A stretch of DNA of 64,000 bases from an uncultured Clostridia bacterium (GCA_944384265.1 CALWSR010000010.1:19994-83993); one strand, 5' to 3'. Shown: positions 27,631-37,941, counted from the first letter of the stretch. The notes: generated by a model from the letters alone, not told the origin. Made by a program: numbers and translations.

Positions 27631-28254
27631 TCAAAGTATTTTTACATGATTTCCAATTACTTTTAATTTGTTATGAGCAAATAACTGTATAGAAGCAGGC
27701 AATATTTTCCACTCTGCTTCTTCCATCACACGTCTTTGCAGTTGTTCCGGCGTATCTCCTTCTAATACAGAAACCGGTTTTTGCATAATAATAGGTCCTG
27801 CATCTGTTTCTTCTGTTACAAAATGAACCGTTGCACCTGTCACCTTTACCCCTTTTTCCAATGCAGCTTCATGTACCTTCAATCCATAATATCCATTGCC
27901 GCAAAAAGCTGGTATCAATGATGGGTGTATATTTATAATTTTGTTTTCAAAAGCATTTATAAACAAAGAACCTATCACTACCATAAAACCGGCCATTACC
28001 ACAAGCTCTACACCTTTTTTTTGCATATGTTCTATCAAAGCCATTTGATATAGCTCATCTGTTTCATATTCTTTTTTTCGGATACAAACTGCATCAATAC
28101 CATGCTTTTTTGCTCTTTCTAAAGCATAGGCATTGGGATTAGAGCTAACAAGTGTTACAATTTCTGTATCCTTTAAATCTCCTGCGCTAATTGCATCAAT
28201 AATTGCTTGAAAGTTTGTTCCGCCTCCTGAAACCAAAACCCCTATTTTAAGCAT
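27631..28254 (-). CDS. purN: Phosphoribosylglycinamide formyltransferase
   Basis: 207 residues, ATG 28254, overlapping purM by 13 bases. N-terminal [17 protein letters not shown], then the catalytic Asn and His in [14 protein letters not shown] (His-Pro-Ser-Leu) and [11 protein letters not shown] with the active Asp. Transfers the formyl group of 10-formyl-THF to GAR. Formyl-THF comes from serine via GlyA, encoded elsewhere in this window. Confidence 0.96.
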   Translation of the reverse strand: MLKIGVLVSGGGTNFQAIIDAISAGDLKDTEIVTLVSSNPNAYALERAKKHGIDAVCIRKKEYETDELYQMALIEHMQKKGVELVVMAGFMVVIGSLFINAFENKIINIHPSLIPAFCGNGYYGLKVHEAALEKGVKVTGATVHFVTEETDAGPIIMQKPVSVLEGDTPEQLQRRVMEEAEWKILPASIQLFAHNKLKVIGNHVKIL

Positions 28255-29279
28255 ATTTCTACCTCTTTTTCACTGGATATTATTTTTCCAATCACATAAG
28301 CCTCTTCGCCCATTTCATGTATTGCTGCCAATGCCTTATCTGCATTTTCCTTTGCAACCACACAAACCATACCAATTCCCATATTAAATGTATTATACAT
28401 ATGCATTCTGTCAATATCTCCAGTTTTTTGCATCAAATCAAATATTGGAAGCACAGGCCATGTCCCTTCCTCAATATAAGCACAAAGATGCTTTCCTTTT
28501 GGAATACATCTTGGAATATTTTCAATAAATCCTCCTCCGGTAATATTACTGATTCCCTTTATCTCTACTTTTTCAATCAATCCTAAAATTTCTTTTACAT
28601 AAATTTTAGTCGGTTTTAAAAGAGCTTCTCCCAATGTTTCATTCAATGCAGTGACAAATTCTTTACAATTTGTTTCAGATGGACGAAAAATCTTTCTGAC
28701 AAGAGAATATCCATTGCTGTGAATACCGCTGGAAGGCAGTCCTATTATCACATCCCCTTCTACAATGTTTTCTCCATTGATTATTTTTTCTCTGTCCACT
28801 ACACCAACTGCAAATCCTGCCATATCATATTCATTTTCGAGATAAAAACCGGGCATTTCTGCAGTTTCTCCTCCAATCAATGCACAGCCAGCCTGACGAC
28901 AGCCTTCTGCCACGCCGCTGACAATTTCGGCAATGCGTTGTGGCACATTTTTTCCACAAGCAATGTAATCTAAAAAAAATAAAGGCTGTGCTCCATTGCA
29001 AATGATATCATTGACACACATGGCCACACAATCAATACCAACCGTAGTATGCTTATCTTGTATAAAAGCTAATTTTAACTTTGTTCCCACTCCATCTGTT
29101 CCTGAAATAAGTACAGGTTCTTTCATTTGAAGACCGCCAAGGGAAAACATACCTCCAAAGCCTCCAATATCAGCCAATACTTCTTTACGAAAAGTACTTT
29201 TTACGTGTTCTCTCATAAGCTTTACAGATTGATACCCCGCTTCTACATCTACACCTGCATCCTTATAATCAAGCCCCAT
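28242..29279 (-). CDS. purM: Phosphoribosylformylglycinamidine cyclo-ligase (AIR synthetase)
   Basis: 345 residues; ATG 29279 follows AAGGAGGAAAGAAG. N-terminus [14 protein letters not shown] is the PurM start; [12 protein letters not shown] is the ATP-binding signature, and the [11 protein letters not shown] and [10 protein letters not shown] motifs follow. Cyclises FGAM to AIR. First gene of the purM-purN-purD unit. The leader holds a promoter and a terminator-like hairpin (29318-29347). Confidence 0.96.
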   Translation of the reverse strand: MGLDYKDAGVDVEAGYQSVKLMREHVKSTFRKEVLADIGGFGGMFSLGGLQMKEPVLISGTDGVGTKLKLAFIQDKHTTVGIDCVAMCVNDIICNGAQPLFFLDYIACGKNVPQRIAEIVSGVAEGCRQAGCALIGGETAEMPGFYLENEYDMAGFAVGVVDREKIINGENIVEGDVIIGLPSSGIHSNGYSLVRKIFRPSETNCKEFVTALNETLGEALLKPTKIYVKEILGLIEKVEIKGISNITGGGFIENIPRCIPKGKHLCAYIEEGTWPVLPIFDLMQKTGDIDRMHMYNTFNMGIGMVCVVAKENADKALAAIHEMGEEAYVIGKIISSEKEVEICLK

Positions 29280-29317
29280 CTTCTTTCCTCCTTATGTATA
29301 AACCATTTTGAAAAAGC

Positions 29318-29347
29318 AAAACAGATTTCAGCTTTGAAACCTGTTTT
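29318..29347 (-). terminator. Terminator-like hairpin in the purM leader / after the M16C gene
   Basis: On the minus strand AAAACAG, TTTCA, TGAAA, CTGTTTT form a stem (29347-29318) followed by GCTTTTTC. It ends the peptidase transcript. Because a TTGCTT-N17-TATAAA promoter (29403-29375) lies between the two genes, the same hairpin can also reduce purMND transcription. Confidence 0.75.
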
Positions 29348-29374
29348 ACAAAATAAACCATATCTCTACTTTTA

Positions 29375-29403
29375 TTTATATCATAATTTATCTTAAAAAG
29401 CAA
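29375..29403 (-). promoter_or_regulatory. Candidate purMND promoter
   Basis: Minus strand TTGCTT (29403-29398), spacer 17, TATAAA (29380-29375). About 20 bases later transcription would meet the hairpin 29347-29318. Confidence 0.5.
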
Positions 29404-29421
29404 TAAAAACAACATTGAATA

Positions 29422-32340
29422 TTATAAGTAAGAGGTGATGGAAGAAAATGTATCCTCTTGTGCTCTAATCATATCTTCATTTCCTATGGTGCAAATATTT
29501 TGTGATTTTGTTGCTTTCTCCAAAAGCACAACATATTTTTGCAGTTCTTTGACAGAGGTGCTTAAAATTTCATCTCGTTCCCTTTGCAGCATTTCAGGCT
29601 TTACATTTGTAAAATATCTTGCTACTGCCACATCAAACTTTTCTCCATTACTCAAAGGCCTATCCAGTGTATTGATTGTTCCTAAAATATATTTTGTCAA
29701 ATCAGTATTTGTTTTACAAAATTCTTCTAAAAAAGAAAAGGCCTTTTGATATATATCATATGTTTTTTGTATATTAGGATCCCGATAAGAATAAAAATAA
29801 ATACCGCCATTTCTTAAAAACCTGCTTCCACATCCATAGGCTCCTCCCTGTACACGTACTGTATTCCACAAATATTCCAAATCCAATATGGTTTTTAACA
29901 CAGACAATGTACCGGAATACTCATATCCATACTCTTTTAAAAAATCAGATTGTATATTGTATTGTATCTTAGAAGAGCTTGTCATGGCTTCCTTTGTTTT
30001 GGAAAAAGAAAAGGAATATACTTGTTTTTGAAATACTGTATCAGAAAGCTTGTCATATATATATTCTATTTCCCTTTGATAAGCTGAGAGACTTTTTTCC
30101 TCACAGCTTACAGCAGCAAAGAAATTTTGCTTTGTAAAAATATAAGAGGCAGTTTGCTGTATTTTTGAAACCACATCATCTATATTTTCTTCTAAATTCT
30201 TTTCTATTTCTGCTAAAAAATGATAATAGGAAGCTCCTTCCACTTCCTCTTTTATTTTGGAGCCTAGTCCAATATGGCTCATACTTCTTACTACACCAAC
30301 CAAATGAGGCGCATTTTGCATATAGCTTTCAAAATTAATTTTAGCCGTTTTGATAATTTTCTTTAAGTTTTCTTTTTGACTAAAGTCTGTTTCAAATAAT
30401 ATAGATTGAATCAATTCAAATAATTTAGGAATATTTTTTTCCAATACCTTTGCATTGACTGATACAAATGAAACAGCATCCTTATCCGATTCGGAATAAA
30501 TATCATTGCTAAAATGAATTCCTCCTGTATAAAAATTGATTTCCAATGGTAATGTATCAAAAGCATATTTTTTGGTGTCCAGTTTTGAAAATACAGAAGT
30601 AATCAAACCCGCATAAGGAAGCAGATTTTGTGGTACACAAGCTGTGTCAAAAAGTAACTGTGCATAAACAATACCATTTGTATCCAAAGGTGTAAAAATC
30701 ATATTGTATTTTGATTGCACTTCATTAATTTTTAATATGTCTGCTTTTTTCTCAATATCCTCTATTTTTAAAAATGGAATTTGATTTAATATCTCTGCTG
30801 AATCTAATTGCTGCTGGTATTGTTCCAGCATTTGATTTTCTTCAATCAGTTTTTGTATTTCACTTTCAGAAAGACCTTGTTTCATTTGTATCATTTTTTG
30901 TTTAAATGCTTGCTCTATTTTTGATTGCTTTCCTTTTTCCGGAGAAACAACTACAATACTTTTATTGGTATTGTTGAGCAGCAATGCTTCAATCAAATGT
31001 TCAAAATAATTTGTAGTAAGAGCAGATTTTACTGTTTCAAAATGCTTCCAATGGCGAAGTGCCTCTATGGGACTTTTCTCATGAAGCCAGCTTTTCATCA
31101 GCTTCATACCATATGTTAATCCCTTTGGACGATTGCCAAAATATTCCTCTTTTAAATAAAATTCCCAACGGTTTAATGTAGCTTCAATCAGTTTTTTATC
31201 CAAACCATTTTTCACAATATCCTGCAATGTTTTTTCAATCACTTCCTGAAAAACAGCGGCATTTTCTTTTTCAGATTTTTTGGCTATAATGCTCAATACC
31301 ATATCATAGCTGGAAGAATCAAACCACCCTTCGGTATCATCGGCAATTCCTGCATCCACCAATGCTTTTTTTAAGGGAGAAGCATTGGTTTGCAATAAAA
31401 TATAATTTAATATATCAAAAGAAAGTATCAATGCAGGGTCAGTAGACTTGCCAATGCGTACATTATAAGAAAGAAATGTATTTTTTTTGCTATCTTCTTC
31501 TGAAGAAACAGAAAAAGTATCCTCTAGCTTCATTGGATTTGAAAAATCTTTTTCCAAAGAAATTTTTATAGATTTTTCTGATTTATTAAATTTACTGAGG
31601 TATTCCTTATCAATCCATTTTAATTTTTTTTCAATATCCATGTCACCATATAAATAAATATAGCTGTTGGATGGATGATAATATTTTTTATGAAATGCTA
31701 AAAAATTTTCATAAGTCAGTTCTGGAATGGCCTCCGGATTTCCTCCTGATTCAAATCCATATGCTGTGGTTGGAAAAAGGCTTCTGGAAATGGCATTGCT
31801 CAGCACACTTTCCGGGTCCGATAAGGCTCCCTTCATTTCATTGTATACCACACCCTTTATAGATAAATCTGAAGCCTCATCCTCTAAAACATAATGCCAT
31901 CCCTCCTGCATAAATATTTCCTTTTTTTCATAAATACGAGGAAAAAATACAGCATCTAAATAAACATCCATCATATTTGAAAAGTCCTTTTCGTTTCTAC
32001 TGGCAACAGGATACATTGTTTTATCCCCATAAGTCAAAGCGTTCAAATAGGTATTTAAAGAGCCTTTTGCCAATTCATTAAAGGGGTCTTTTGCCTGATA
32101 TTTTTTTGAACCACATAAAACAGAATGCTCCAGTATGTGAGGAGTACCACAATCATCACTTGGAGGTGTTTTAAAAGATATAAAAAATACCTTGTTATCA
32201 TCTTTATTTGAAACATAGAATAATTTGGCTCCACTTTGGATATGCTCAAATAAATAGCCGGTAGAGTGAATATCCTCTATCACAGCAGATTCTTTTAACA
32301 AAAAACCATAATATTGTTTTCCAACTGCAAATGCATCCAT
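29422..32340 (-). CDS. M16C (presequence-protease-like) zinc metallopeptidase
   Basis: 972 residues. Start ATG 32340, just after AAAGGAG on the minus strand; the upstream part of the frame lacks a ribosome site. Inverted zinc motif HILEH at 68-72 with a downstream Glu region (EGWHYVLEDE and VVYNEMKGA), as in PreP/insulinase M16C enzymes; two M16 halves joined by a long linker, the second half catalytically empty. Family members degrade unfolded peptides in a closed chamber. In this window it is monocistronic, ahead of purMND, with a terminator-like hairpin in between. Confidence 0.93.
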   Translation of the reverse strand: MDAFAVGKQYYGFLLKESAVIEDIHSTGYLFEHIQSGAKLFYVSNKDDNKVFFISFKTPPSDDCGTPHILEHSVLCGSKKYQAKDPFNELAKGSLNTYLNALTYGDKTMYPVASRNEKDFSNMMDVYLDAVFFPRIYEKKEIFMQEGWHYVLEDEASDLSIKGVVYNEMKGALSDPESVLSNAISRSLFPTTAYGFESGGNPEAIPELTYENFLAFHKKYYHPSNSYIYLYGDMDIEKKLKWIDKEYLSKFNKSEKSIKISLEKDFSNPMKLEDTFSVSSEEDSKKNTFLSYNVRIGKSTDPALILSFDILNYILLQTNASPLKKALVDAGIADDTEGWFDSSSYDMVLSIIAKKSEKENAAVFQEVIEKTLQDIVKNGLDKKLIEATLNRWEFYLKEEYFGNRPKGLTYGMKLMKSWLHEKSPIEALRHWKHFETVKSALTTNYFEHLIEALLLNNTNKSIVVVSPEKGKQSKIEQAFKQKMIQMKQGLSESEIQKLIEENQMLEQYQQQLDSAEILNQIPFLKIEDIEKKADILKINEVQSKYNMIFTPLDTNGIVYAQLLFDTACVPQNLLPYAGLITSVFSKLDTKKYAFDTLPLEINFYTGGIHFSNDIYSESDKDAVSFVSVNAKVLEKNIPKLFELIQSILFETDFSQKENLKKIIKTAKINFESYMQNAPHLVGVVRSMSHIGLGSKIKEEVEGASYYHFLAEIEKNLEENIDDVVSKIQQTASYIFTKQNFFAAVSCEEKSLSAYQREIEYIYDKLSDTVFQKQVYSFSFSKTKEAMTSSSKIQYNIQSDFLKEYGYEYSGTLSVLKTILDLEYLWNTVRVQGGAYGCGSRFLRNGGIYFYSYRDPNIQKTYDIYQKAFSFLEEFCKTNTDLTKYILGTINTLDRPLSNGEKFDVAVARYFTNVKPEMLQRERDEILSTSVKELQKYVVLLEKATKSQNICTIGNEDMIRAQEDTFSSITSYL

Positions 32341-32454
32341 AAAATACTCCTTTCTTTCCGAGAAATAAATGGTTTGAAACACTAAGCCTTCAAACCATTT
32401 ATTATAGTTTAACATATTTTAAAAAAATTTGGAAATAATTTTATTGAAAAAAGG

Positions 32455-32515
32455 TTGACAACGCATCAATTCTAATTTATAATAGTTATCAGTTAATAAT
32501 AGTTAAAATTAACTG
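32455..32515 (+). promoter_or_regulatory. rubrerythrin promoter with inverted-repeat operator
   Basis: TTGACA (32455-32460), 17-base spacer, TATAAT (32478-32483): a perfect consensus promoter. Directly after the -10 are overlapping AGTTA/TAACT repeats, including AGTTAAAATTAACT, an inverted repeat AGTTAA-AA-TTAACT. Such a site near the start suggests a redox- or metal-responsive repressor (PerR, Fur or DtxR-like). The feo promoter has a comparable TTAGT-N4-ACTAA repeat at the same place. Confidence 0.7.
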
Positions 32516-32569
32516 TTGCTTTAAAAACTATTAACATTATTGTTTTTTATTCAAAGGAGGATATAAAAT

Positions 32570-33112
32570 ATGAAAAAATTTGTTTGTTCAGTATGTGGTT
32601 ATGTTCATGAAGGCGATTCCGCACCAGAGGTTTGTCCAATCTGTAAAGCAGGTGCTGATAAATTCACAGAACAGGTTGGCGAAATGACATGGGCTGCTGA
32701 ACACGTAATTGGTGTTGCACAAGGCTCCAGTGAAGATATCATGGCTGATTTAAGAGCAAACTTTGAAGGTGAATGTACAGAAGTTGGTATGTATTTAGCT
32801 ATGGCTCGTGTTGCTCATAGAGAAGGTTATCCAGAAGTTGGTTTATACTATGAAAAAGCTGCTTGGGAAGAAGCAGAACACGCTTGCAAATTTGCTGAGC
32901 TTTTAGGCGAAGTTGTAACAGATTCTACAAAGAAAAATCTGGAACTTCGTATTGCTGCTGAAAACGGCGCAACAGCTGGTAAAGTAGACTTGGCAAAACG
33001 TGCAAAAGCTGCAAACTTAGATGCAATCCATGACACAGTACATGAAATGGCTAGAGATGAAGCTAGACATGGTAAAGCATTCCAAGGTCTTTACAACAGA
33101 TACTTCAAATAA
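32570..33112 (+). CDS. Reverse rubrerythrin (peroxide-reducing)
   Basis: 180 residues; ATG 32570 after AAAGGAGGATATAAAAT. An N-terminal rubredoxin-type iron site (Cys6, Cys9, Cys22, Cys25) is followed by a four-helix di-iron domain: the first helix pair carries [20 protein letters not shown] and [11 protein letters not shown], the second [12 protein letters not shown] (ExxH pairs). The rubredoxin domain first, di-iron domain second is the reverse rubrerythrin order of Clostridia. It reduces hydrogen peroxide with electrons from NADH via partner proteins. Codons are those of a highly expressed gene, with a perfect promoter. Confidence 0.93.
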   Translation: MKKFVCSVCGYVHEGDSAPEVCPICKAGADKFTEQVGEMTWAAEHVIGVAQGSSEDIMADLRANFEGECTEVGMYLAMARVAHREGYPEVGLYYEKAAWEEAEHACKFAELLGEVVTDSTKKNLELRIAAENGATAGKVDLAKRAKAANLDAIHDTVHEMARDEARHGKAFQGLYNRYFK

Positions 33113-33122
33113 TTTAAATTAT

Positions 33123-33157
33123 AAAATAGAGTGCATCAAAATGATGCACTCTATTAT
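33123..33157 (+). terminator. Reverse rubrerythrin terminator
   Basis: ATAGAGTGCATCA pairs with TGATGCACTCTAT followed by T-rich sequence. The rest up to 33349 shows nothing recognised. Confidence 0.9.
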
Positions 33158-33349
33158 TATACCATCATTTACGACCTTTTAAAAGAATTTTTGATTTCTA
33201 TACTGATATTTCTATTTCCTAAATATCATCAGTATTCTATTTTGCTCTGCTTTATTTTATTTCTAAACATACATATTTTACATTCATTCATAAAGATTTA
33301 AAAAATTTTATTCATATAATGCTTTCAGCATTGCTACTAAGCTTTTAAT

Positions 33350-34015
33350 TTAATGCAAAATACAATATTGTTCCATATACATTTCCATAGCTTTCAAAAC
33401 AGTTTCATAATTCCCCTGCTCCTTTAGATATTCATAAATATCCTGTACAGATAAAATAGAATGTACTTCTATGCCAAACTCCTCACTTACCTCCATAATT
33501 GCTGTTTTTCCTGGAATCTGCCCTACTTCGCAGCGATTTACAGAAATAAACATATGCTTTACTGTCACATCAGCCGCATTTTTTAATACAGGCATAGTTT
33601 CCCGAATTGCTGTTCCTGCTGTAATCACATCTTCTATGATGACAACTCTGTCACCGTCTTTTGGCTGGTATCCTACCAGATTTCCGCCCTCTCCATGGTC
33701 TTTGACCTCTTTCCTATTAAAAAAATAAGGCTTATCCATATCATGTACTGTTGCCAAAGAAGCGGCTGTTGCTGTCACAAGAGGAATTCCCTTATAGGCT
33801 GGTCCAAACATACAATCAAAATCATTGCCGCAGGTTTTTTTTATCAAATCTCCGTAAAATTTTCCAAGTGTGGCAATCTGCTTTCCTGTTTTATAATTTC
33901 CTGTATTGACAAAATAAGGCGTTAATCTCCCACTTTTTGTTTTAAACTCTCCAAAACGCAAAACGTCTGCTGACATCATAAATTCAATAAATTCTTTTTT
34001 TGATTTTGTTAACAT
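33350..34015 (-). CDS. pyrE: Orotate phosphoribosyltransferase
   Basis: 221 residues; ATG 34015 after AAAAGGGG. PRPP loop RVVIIEDVITAGTAIRE (acidic pair Glu-Asp and GTA) is in the middle third; the N-terminal KSGRLTPYFVNTG is the PyrE signature. Makes OMP from orotate. Last gene of pyrBCFKDE, 13 bases after pyrD. Confidence 0.96.
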   Translation of the reverse strand: MLTKSKKEFIEFMMSADVLRFGEFKTKSGRLTPYFVNTGNYKTGKQIATLGKFYGDLIKKTCGNDFDCMFGPAYKGIPLVTATAASLATVHDMDKPYFFNRKEVKDHGEGGNLVGYQPKDGDRVVIIEDVITAGTAIRETMPVLKNAADVTVKHMFISVNRCEVGQIPGKTAIMEVSEEFGIEVHSILSVQDIYEYLKEQGNYETVLKAMEMYMEQYCILH

Positions 34016-34028
34016 AATAATCCCCTTT

Positions 34029-34940
34029 TTATTCTATGATTCCTCTAATATCACTGATATGTGAAATATGATATTGTTCCATATATTTTTCAATTCCCTC
34101 TATGGTTTCTATGGTTACCATAGGATTTGAAAAATTGGCTGTTCCAACTGCCACCGCTGTTGCACCTGCCATAATAAACTCAATGGCATCTTCTCCATTG
34201 GAAATACCGCCCATACCAATAATCGGCACATCAACTGCCTTTGCTGTTTGATATACCATACGCAATGCAACCGGTTTGATAGCAGGACCGGAAAAACCAC
34301 CTATTTTATTGGCCAATACTGGCTTTTTACCATGAATATCAATTCTCATCCCCTGCAATGTATTGATTAAAGACAGGGCATCTGCTCCGCCGCAAACAGC
34401 AGCATTGGCAATCTCTGTGATATCTGTCACATTAGGCGTCAATTTTACAATCAAAGGCTGTTTTGCATATTTTTTGACCTCAGAGACCACTTTTTCCGCC
34501 ATTTTAGGCTCTGTGCCAAATGTGATACCGCCTGCTGTCACATTGGGACAAGAAATATTTAATTCCAGCAAATCAATGTCTGCATCTGACAGCTTTTCTG
34601 CCACTTGGCAATATTCCTCAATGGTATGCCCACAAATATTGACAATGATTTTTGTATCATACTGTCGCAGAAATGGAATATCGTTTTCAATAAAATAATC
34701 TGCACCAGGATTTTGTAATCCTACGGAGTTTAACATACCGCCATAGGTTTCTGCAATACGAGGGGCATCATTGCCTTTCCAAGGCACACTGGCAACGCCT
34801 TTGACAGTGACAGCACCCAATTTATTTAAATCTACAAACTCTCCAAATTCTCTGCCAGAGCCAAATGTGCCGGAAGCAGTGGTCACAGGATTTTTCATTT
34901 CTACACCGGCAATGGTGACAGTCATATTTTGATTACTCAT
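34029..34940 (-). CDS. pyrD: Dihydroorotate dehydrogenase, PyrDB type
   Basis: 303 residues from ATG 34940 (ribosome site GAGGTGG, overlapping the pyrK end by eight bases); the longer frame includes a start before the ribosome site and is rejected. N-terminal KNPVTTASGTFGSGREFGEF, the catalytic Cys in LELNISCPNVTAGG, and the FMN-binding VGTANFSNPMVTIETIEGI at the end. Class 1B: works with the PyrK electron-transfer subunit and NAD+. Confidence 0.96.
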   Translation of the reverse strand: MSNQNMTVTIAGVEMKNPVTTASGTFGSGREFGEFVDLNKLGAVTVKGVASVPWKGNDAPRIAETYGGMLNSVGLQNPGADYFIENDIPFLRQYDTKIIVNICGHTIEEYCQVAEKLSDADIDLLELNISCPNVTAGGITFGTEPKMAEKVVSEVKKYAKQPLIVKLTPNVTDITEIANAAVCGGADALSLINTLQGMRIDIHGKKPVLANKIGGFSGPAIKPVALRMVYQTAKAVDVPIIGMGGISNGEDAIEFIMAGATAVAVGTANFSNPMVTIETIEGIEKYMEQYHISHISDIRGIIE

Positions 34941-35706
34941 TCCAAACCACCTCATTTCCCCAAAATACAGGACCATCTTTGCAGACCTTCAAATTTTCCC
35001 AGTCTGTTTGTCCTTGTTTTTGTATTTTGACAGCACAGCCAACACAAGCACCAATCCCGCAAGCCATTCTTTCCTCCATAGATACTTGTATAGGCATTTT
35101 TTGTTGTTCTGCCCAGTCAGAAACAGCTTTTAACATGGCTTTCGGACCACAGGCATATATCATATCCCCTTTTGGAACATTCTGTTTTAAAATGTCTAGT
35201 ACAGTTCCGTGTACGCCATGACTGCCGTCATCGGTTGCCACGAAAACAAAAGCACCTGTTTTTTCAAATTCTTCTATGAGTATAGGATTAGATTTTGCAC
35301 CAATCAATACAGTGATTTCTCCCTGCAATGCTTTGGCTAATTCCAATAGAGGAGGAACACCAATTCCTCCACCTATTAAAATATGTTTTTTCCACTTTTT
35401 GTCTGTCAAAAATCCATTTCCCAGAGGTCCCATTACTTTTATGACATCATTTTTCTGTAATGTGGAAAAATATTGTGTACCCTTCCCTGCTGTTTGATAC
35501 AACAAACGCAGTGTACCCTTTTTTGGATTGATTTCGCACAGACTGATAGGACGTGGCAAAAGCATTTCCCCCTTGCCTGTGTACAAATTTAAAAATTGTC
35601 CCGGCTGTGCCAGCTCTGCAATCTCCGGTGCAGAAAGCACCATGTCAAATATACCATCTATATAACATTCATTTTTTAATATCGTTGCTTGTACTAATTT
35701 TTTCAT
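34933..35706 (-). CDS. pyrK: Dihydroorotate dehydrogenase electron-transfer subunit PyrK
   Basis: 257 residues from ATG 35706 (AAAGGGG ribosome site); nine extra N-terminal codons in the longer frame are unlikely. FAD-binding LLPRPISLC, GPLGNG, NAD-binding GGGIGVPPLLELAKAL, and C-terminal [2Fe-2S] Cys cluster in MACGIGACVGCAVK followed by CKDGPVF. Moves electrons from PyrD FMN to NAD+. Confidence 0.95.
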   Translation of the reverse strand: MKKLVQATILKNECYIDGIFDMVLSAPEIAELAQPGQFLNLYTGKGEMLLPRPISLCEINPKKGTLRLLYQTAGKGTQYFSTLQKNDVIKVMGPLGNGFLTDKKWKKHILIGGGIGVPPLLELAKALQGEITVLIGAKSNPILIEEFEKTGAFVFVATDDGSHGVHGTVLDILKQNVPKGDMIYACGPKAMLKAVSDWAEQQKMPIQVSMEERMACGIGACVGCAVKIQKQGQTDWENLKVCKDGPVFWGNEVVWNE

Positions 35707-35719
35707 TGTATACCCCTTT

Positions 35720-36646
35720 TTATCGTACACGGTTTAAATCATCACGCATATCTATCACAGCCTGACGGGAAGCCTGTGCAAATTCTTTTTCAGAAAATGC
35801 CGTACTATATTTTTTATTTTTGTAAGCGGCAATGATACCACGAGAAGAATTGATAACAGCCCCCAGACCATCTTTGTCAAAACATACAGATAAATCTTCT
35901 GCTGTACCGCCTTGTGCGCCATATCCTGGCACCAAAAAGAATGTGTGAGGCATTCTTTTTCTCAAATCTTGTGCTTGTTTGGAATGGGTTGCCCCTACCA
36001 CAGCACCCACAGAAGAATAGCCATATTTTCCTCTCAGGCAACTGCCCCATTCTTCTGTCAATTCTCCTACTTTTTCATATAATGTCATACCGCCTACATC
36101 TAAGTCCTGTAATTGTCCGCTGTTTGGGTTTGAAGTTTTTACCAATATAAACAATCCTTTTTCATAATTTTTGCAGTTTTCCATATAAGGCTCTATGGAG
36201 TCCCAGCCCAAATAAGGATTTAATGTGATAAAATCTTCTCTGTAAATTTCAAAGCTGTTTTCTTCTATGGATACTTTTCCGATATGTCCATCAGAATAAG
36301 CCTCTGCTGTGGAGGCAATATCGCTTCTTTTAATATCCCCAATGACAACAAGTCCCATTTCTTTGGCATATGCCACTGTTTTAATATAGCAGGCAATACC
36401 ATCTGCACCAAATTGCTCATACATAGCAATCTGTGGCTTTACAGCAGGAATCAAGTCATATGTGGCATCAATAATGGCTTTGTTAAACTGCCAAAAAGCC
36501 TCCATAGCACCAGAAGGTGTGTTTGCAAATTTTTCATAGGCTTCTTTTTTAATAAAATCGGGAATATAAGAAAGACGAGGGTCCAGGCCTACCACAGTAG
36601 GATTGTTTGTCTGTTTTATTTTTTCAATTAAAGTATCAATTATCAT
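35720..36646 (-). CDS. pyrF: Orotidine 5'-phosphate decarboxylase (long, type 2)
   Basis: 308 residues; ATG 36646, a four-base overlap with pyrC. VGLDPRLSYIPDF near the start, catalytic Lys-Asp in VIGDIKRSDI(A/G), and the late GYGAQGGTAEDL with SRGI. This is the longer PyrF form seen in actinobacteria and Clostridia. Decarboxylates OMP to UMP. Confidence 0.95.
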   Translation of the reverse strand: MIIDTLIEKIKQTNNPTVVGLDPRLSYIPDFIKKEAYEKFANTPSGAMEAFWQFNKAIIDATYDLIPAVKPQIAMYEQFGADGIACYIKTVAYAKEMGLVVIGDIKRSDIASTAEAYSDGHIGKVSIEENSFEIYREDFITLNPYLGWDSIEPYMENCKNYEKGLFILVKTSNPNSGQLQDLDVGGMTLYEKVGELTEEWGSCLRGKYGYSSVGAVVGATHSKQAQDLRKRMPHTFFLVPGYGAQGGTAEDLSVCFDKDGLGAVINSSRGIIAAYKNKKYSTAFSEKEFAQASRQAVIDMRDDLNRVR

Positions 36647-37941
36647 GCCAAATCCTCCACCAATACACCATTTTCTACTACAACATTTCCATCTACCAAT
36701 GTATATAATACCTTTCCTTTTACATCAAATCCGCCAAAAGGTGTATTTTTACTTTTGGAGGCAAATGTGGCAGGGTCTATTTGATATTCCGCATGGGGGT
36801 CAATGATAGTAATATCTGCCGCTTTTCCCACAGATAATGTGCCTTTTTCAATACCAAGCATTTTTGCAGGATTGTATGTCATTTTTGCAATCAATTCCAT
36901 AGGAGTCAGCCAGCCGCCTTCCACCAGCACTTTGATGCCAAGAGGCAAGGCAGTTTCCAGCCCCACAATACCAAACGCTGCTTTTTCATATTCACAGTTT
37001 TTTTCGTCCACACCGTGAGGCGCATGGTCTGTTGCAATGATTTCAATGGTATTGTCTTTCAAAGCCTGACAAATTGCCAAAACATCTTCTTTAGAGCGTA
37101 AAGGCGGATTCATTTTTGTGTTTCCATCATAATCTGTAATAAAATCATCGCTTAATGTAAAGTGATGTGGAGTGGCTTCTGCTGTCACAGATTGTCCGGC
37201 AGCTTTTGCTTGTCTTAACAGCTCTACACTGCCCTTTGTACTCATATGACAAATATGCAGTTTAGAACTTGTACTTTTTGCTAATATTATATCTCTTGCC
37301 ACAATCACTTCTTCAGAATCATTTGAAATCCCCTTCAGCCCCAAAAGCTGTGCCGCAGGTCCTGCATTCATGGAGCCGCCTCCTGCCAAAGCAATATCTT
37401 CGCAGTGAGAAAGTACAGGAATATCAAACATTTTTGCATATTTCATAGCTGTTTTTAACAATCCGGAGGAAGGTACACTTTTACCGTCCTCGCTGATAGC
37501 ACAAGCACCGGCTTTTGCCATTTTTCCGATATTTGCCAATTCTTCCCCTTGTTGTCCTTTTGTAATGGCACCAATGGGCAAAACGTGTACAACACCCTCT
37601 CTTTCTGCTTTTAATTTGATATATTCCACCATAATGTCACTGTCGCACACCGGATTTGTGTTTGGCATAGGGCAAATGGTTGTAAAACCGCCCTTTGCAG
37701 CACTGCGTGTACCTGTTGCAATGGTTTCTTTGTATTCATATCCCGGTTCACGCAAATGTACATGAACATCTATAAATCCGGGCGTTACCCAACAGCCGTT
37801 GGCGTCAATGATTTTGTCAGCATTTTCTGTAATATTTTTTTCTATTTTTACAATGCAGCCTTCTTCTACCAATATATCCTTTATTTCATTTGTTTGAGAA
37901 GCTGGGTCTATGACTTGTCCGTTTTGAATTAAAATCTTCAT
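36643..37941 (-). CDS. pyrC: Dihydroorotase
   Basis: 432 residues; ATG 37941 overlaps pyrB by four bases. Amidohydrolase fold: the metal-binding DVHVHLREPGYEYKE (HxH), the Asp-rich HICHMST, the EATPHH pair and TDHAPH. Class I (long) type. Closes carbamoyl aspartate to dihydroorotate. Confidence 0.96.
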   Translation of the reverse strand: MKILIQNGQVIDPASQTNEIKDILVEEGCIVKIEKNITENADKIIDANGCWVTPGFIDVHVHLREPGYEYKETIATGTRSAAKGGFTTICPMPNTNPVCDSDIMVEYIKLKAEREGVVHVLPIGAITKGQQGEELANIGKMAKAGACAISEDGKSVPSSGLLKTAMKYAKMFDIPVLSHCEDIALAGGGSMNAGPAAQLLGLKGISNDSEEVIVARDIILAKSTSSKLHICHMSTKGSVELLRQAKAAGQSVTAEATPHHFTLSDDFITDYDGNTKMNPPLRSKEDVLAICQALKDNTIEIIATDHAPHGVDEKNCEYEKAAFGIVGLETALPLGIKVLVEGGWLTPMELIAKMTYNPAKMLGIEKGTLSVGKAADITIIDPHAEYQIDPATFASKSKNTPFGGFDVKGKVLYTLVDGNVVVENGVLVEDLA

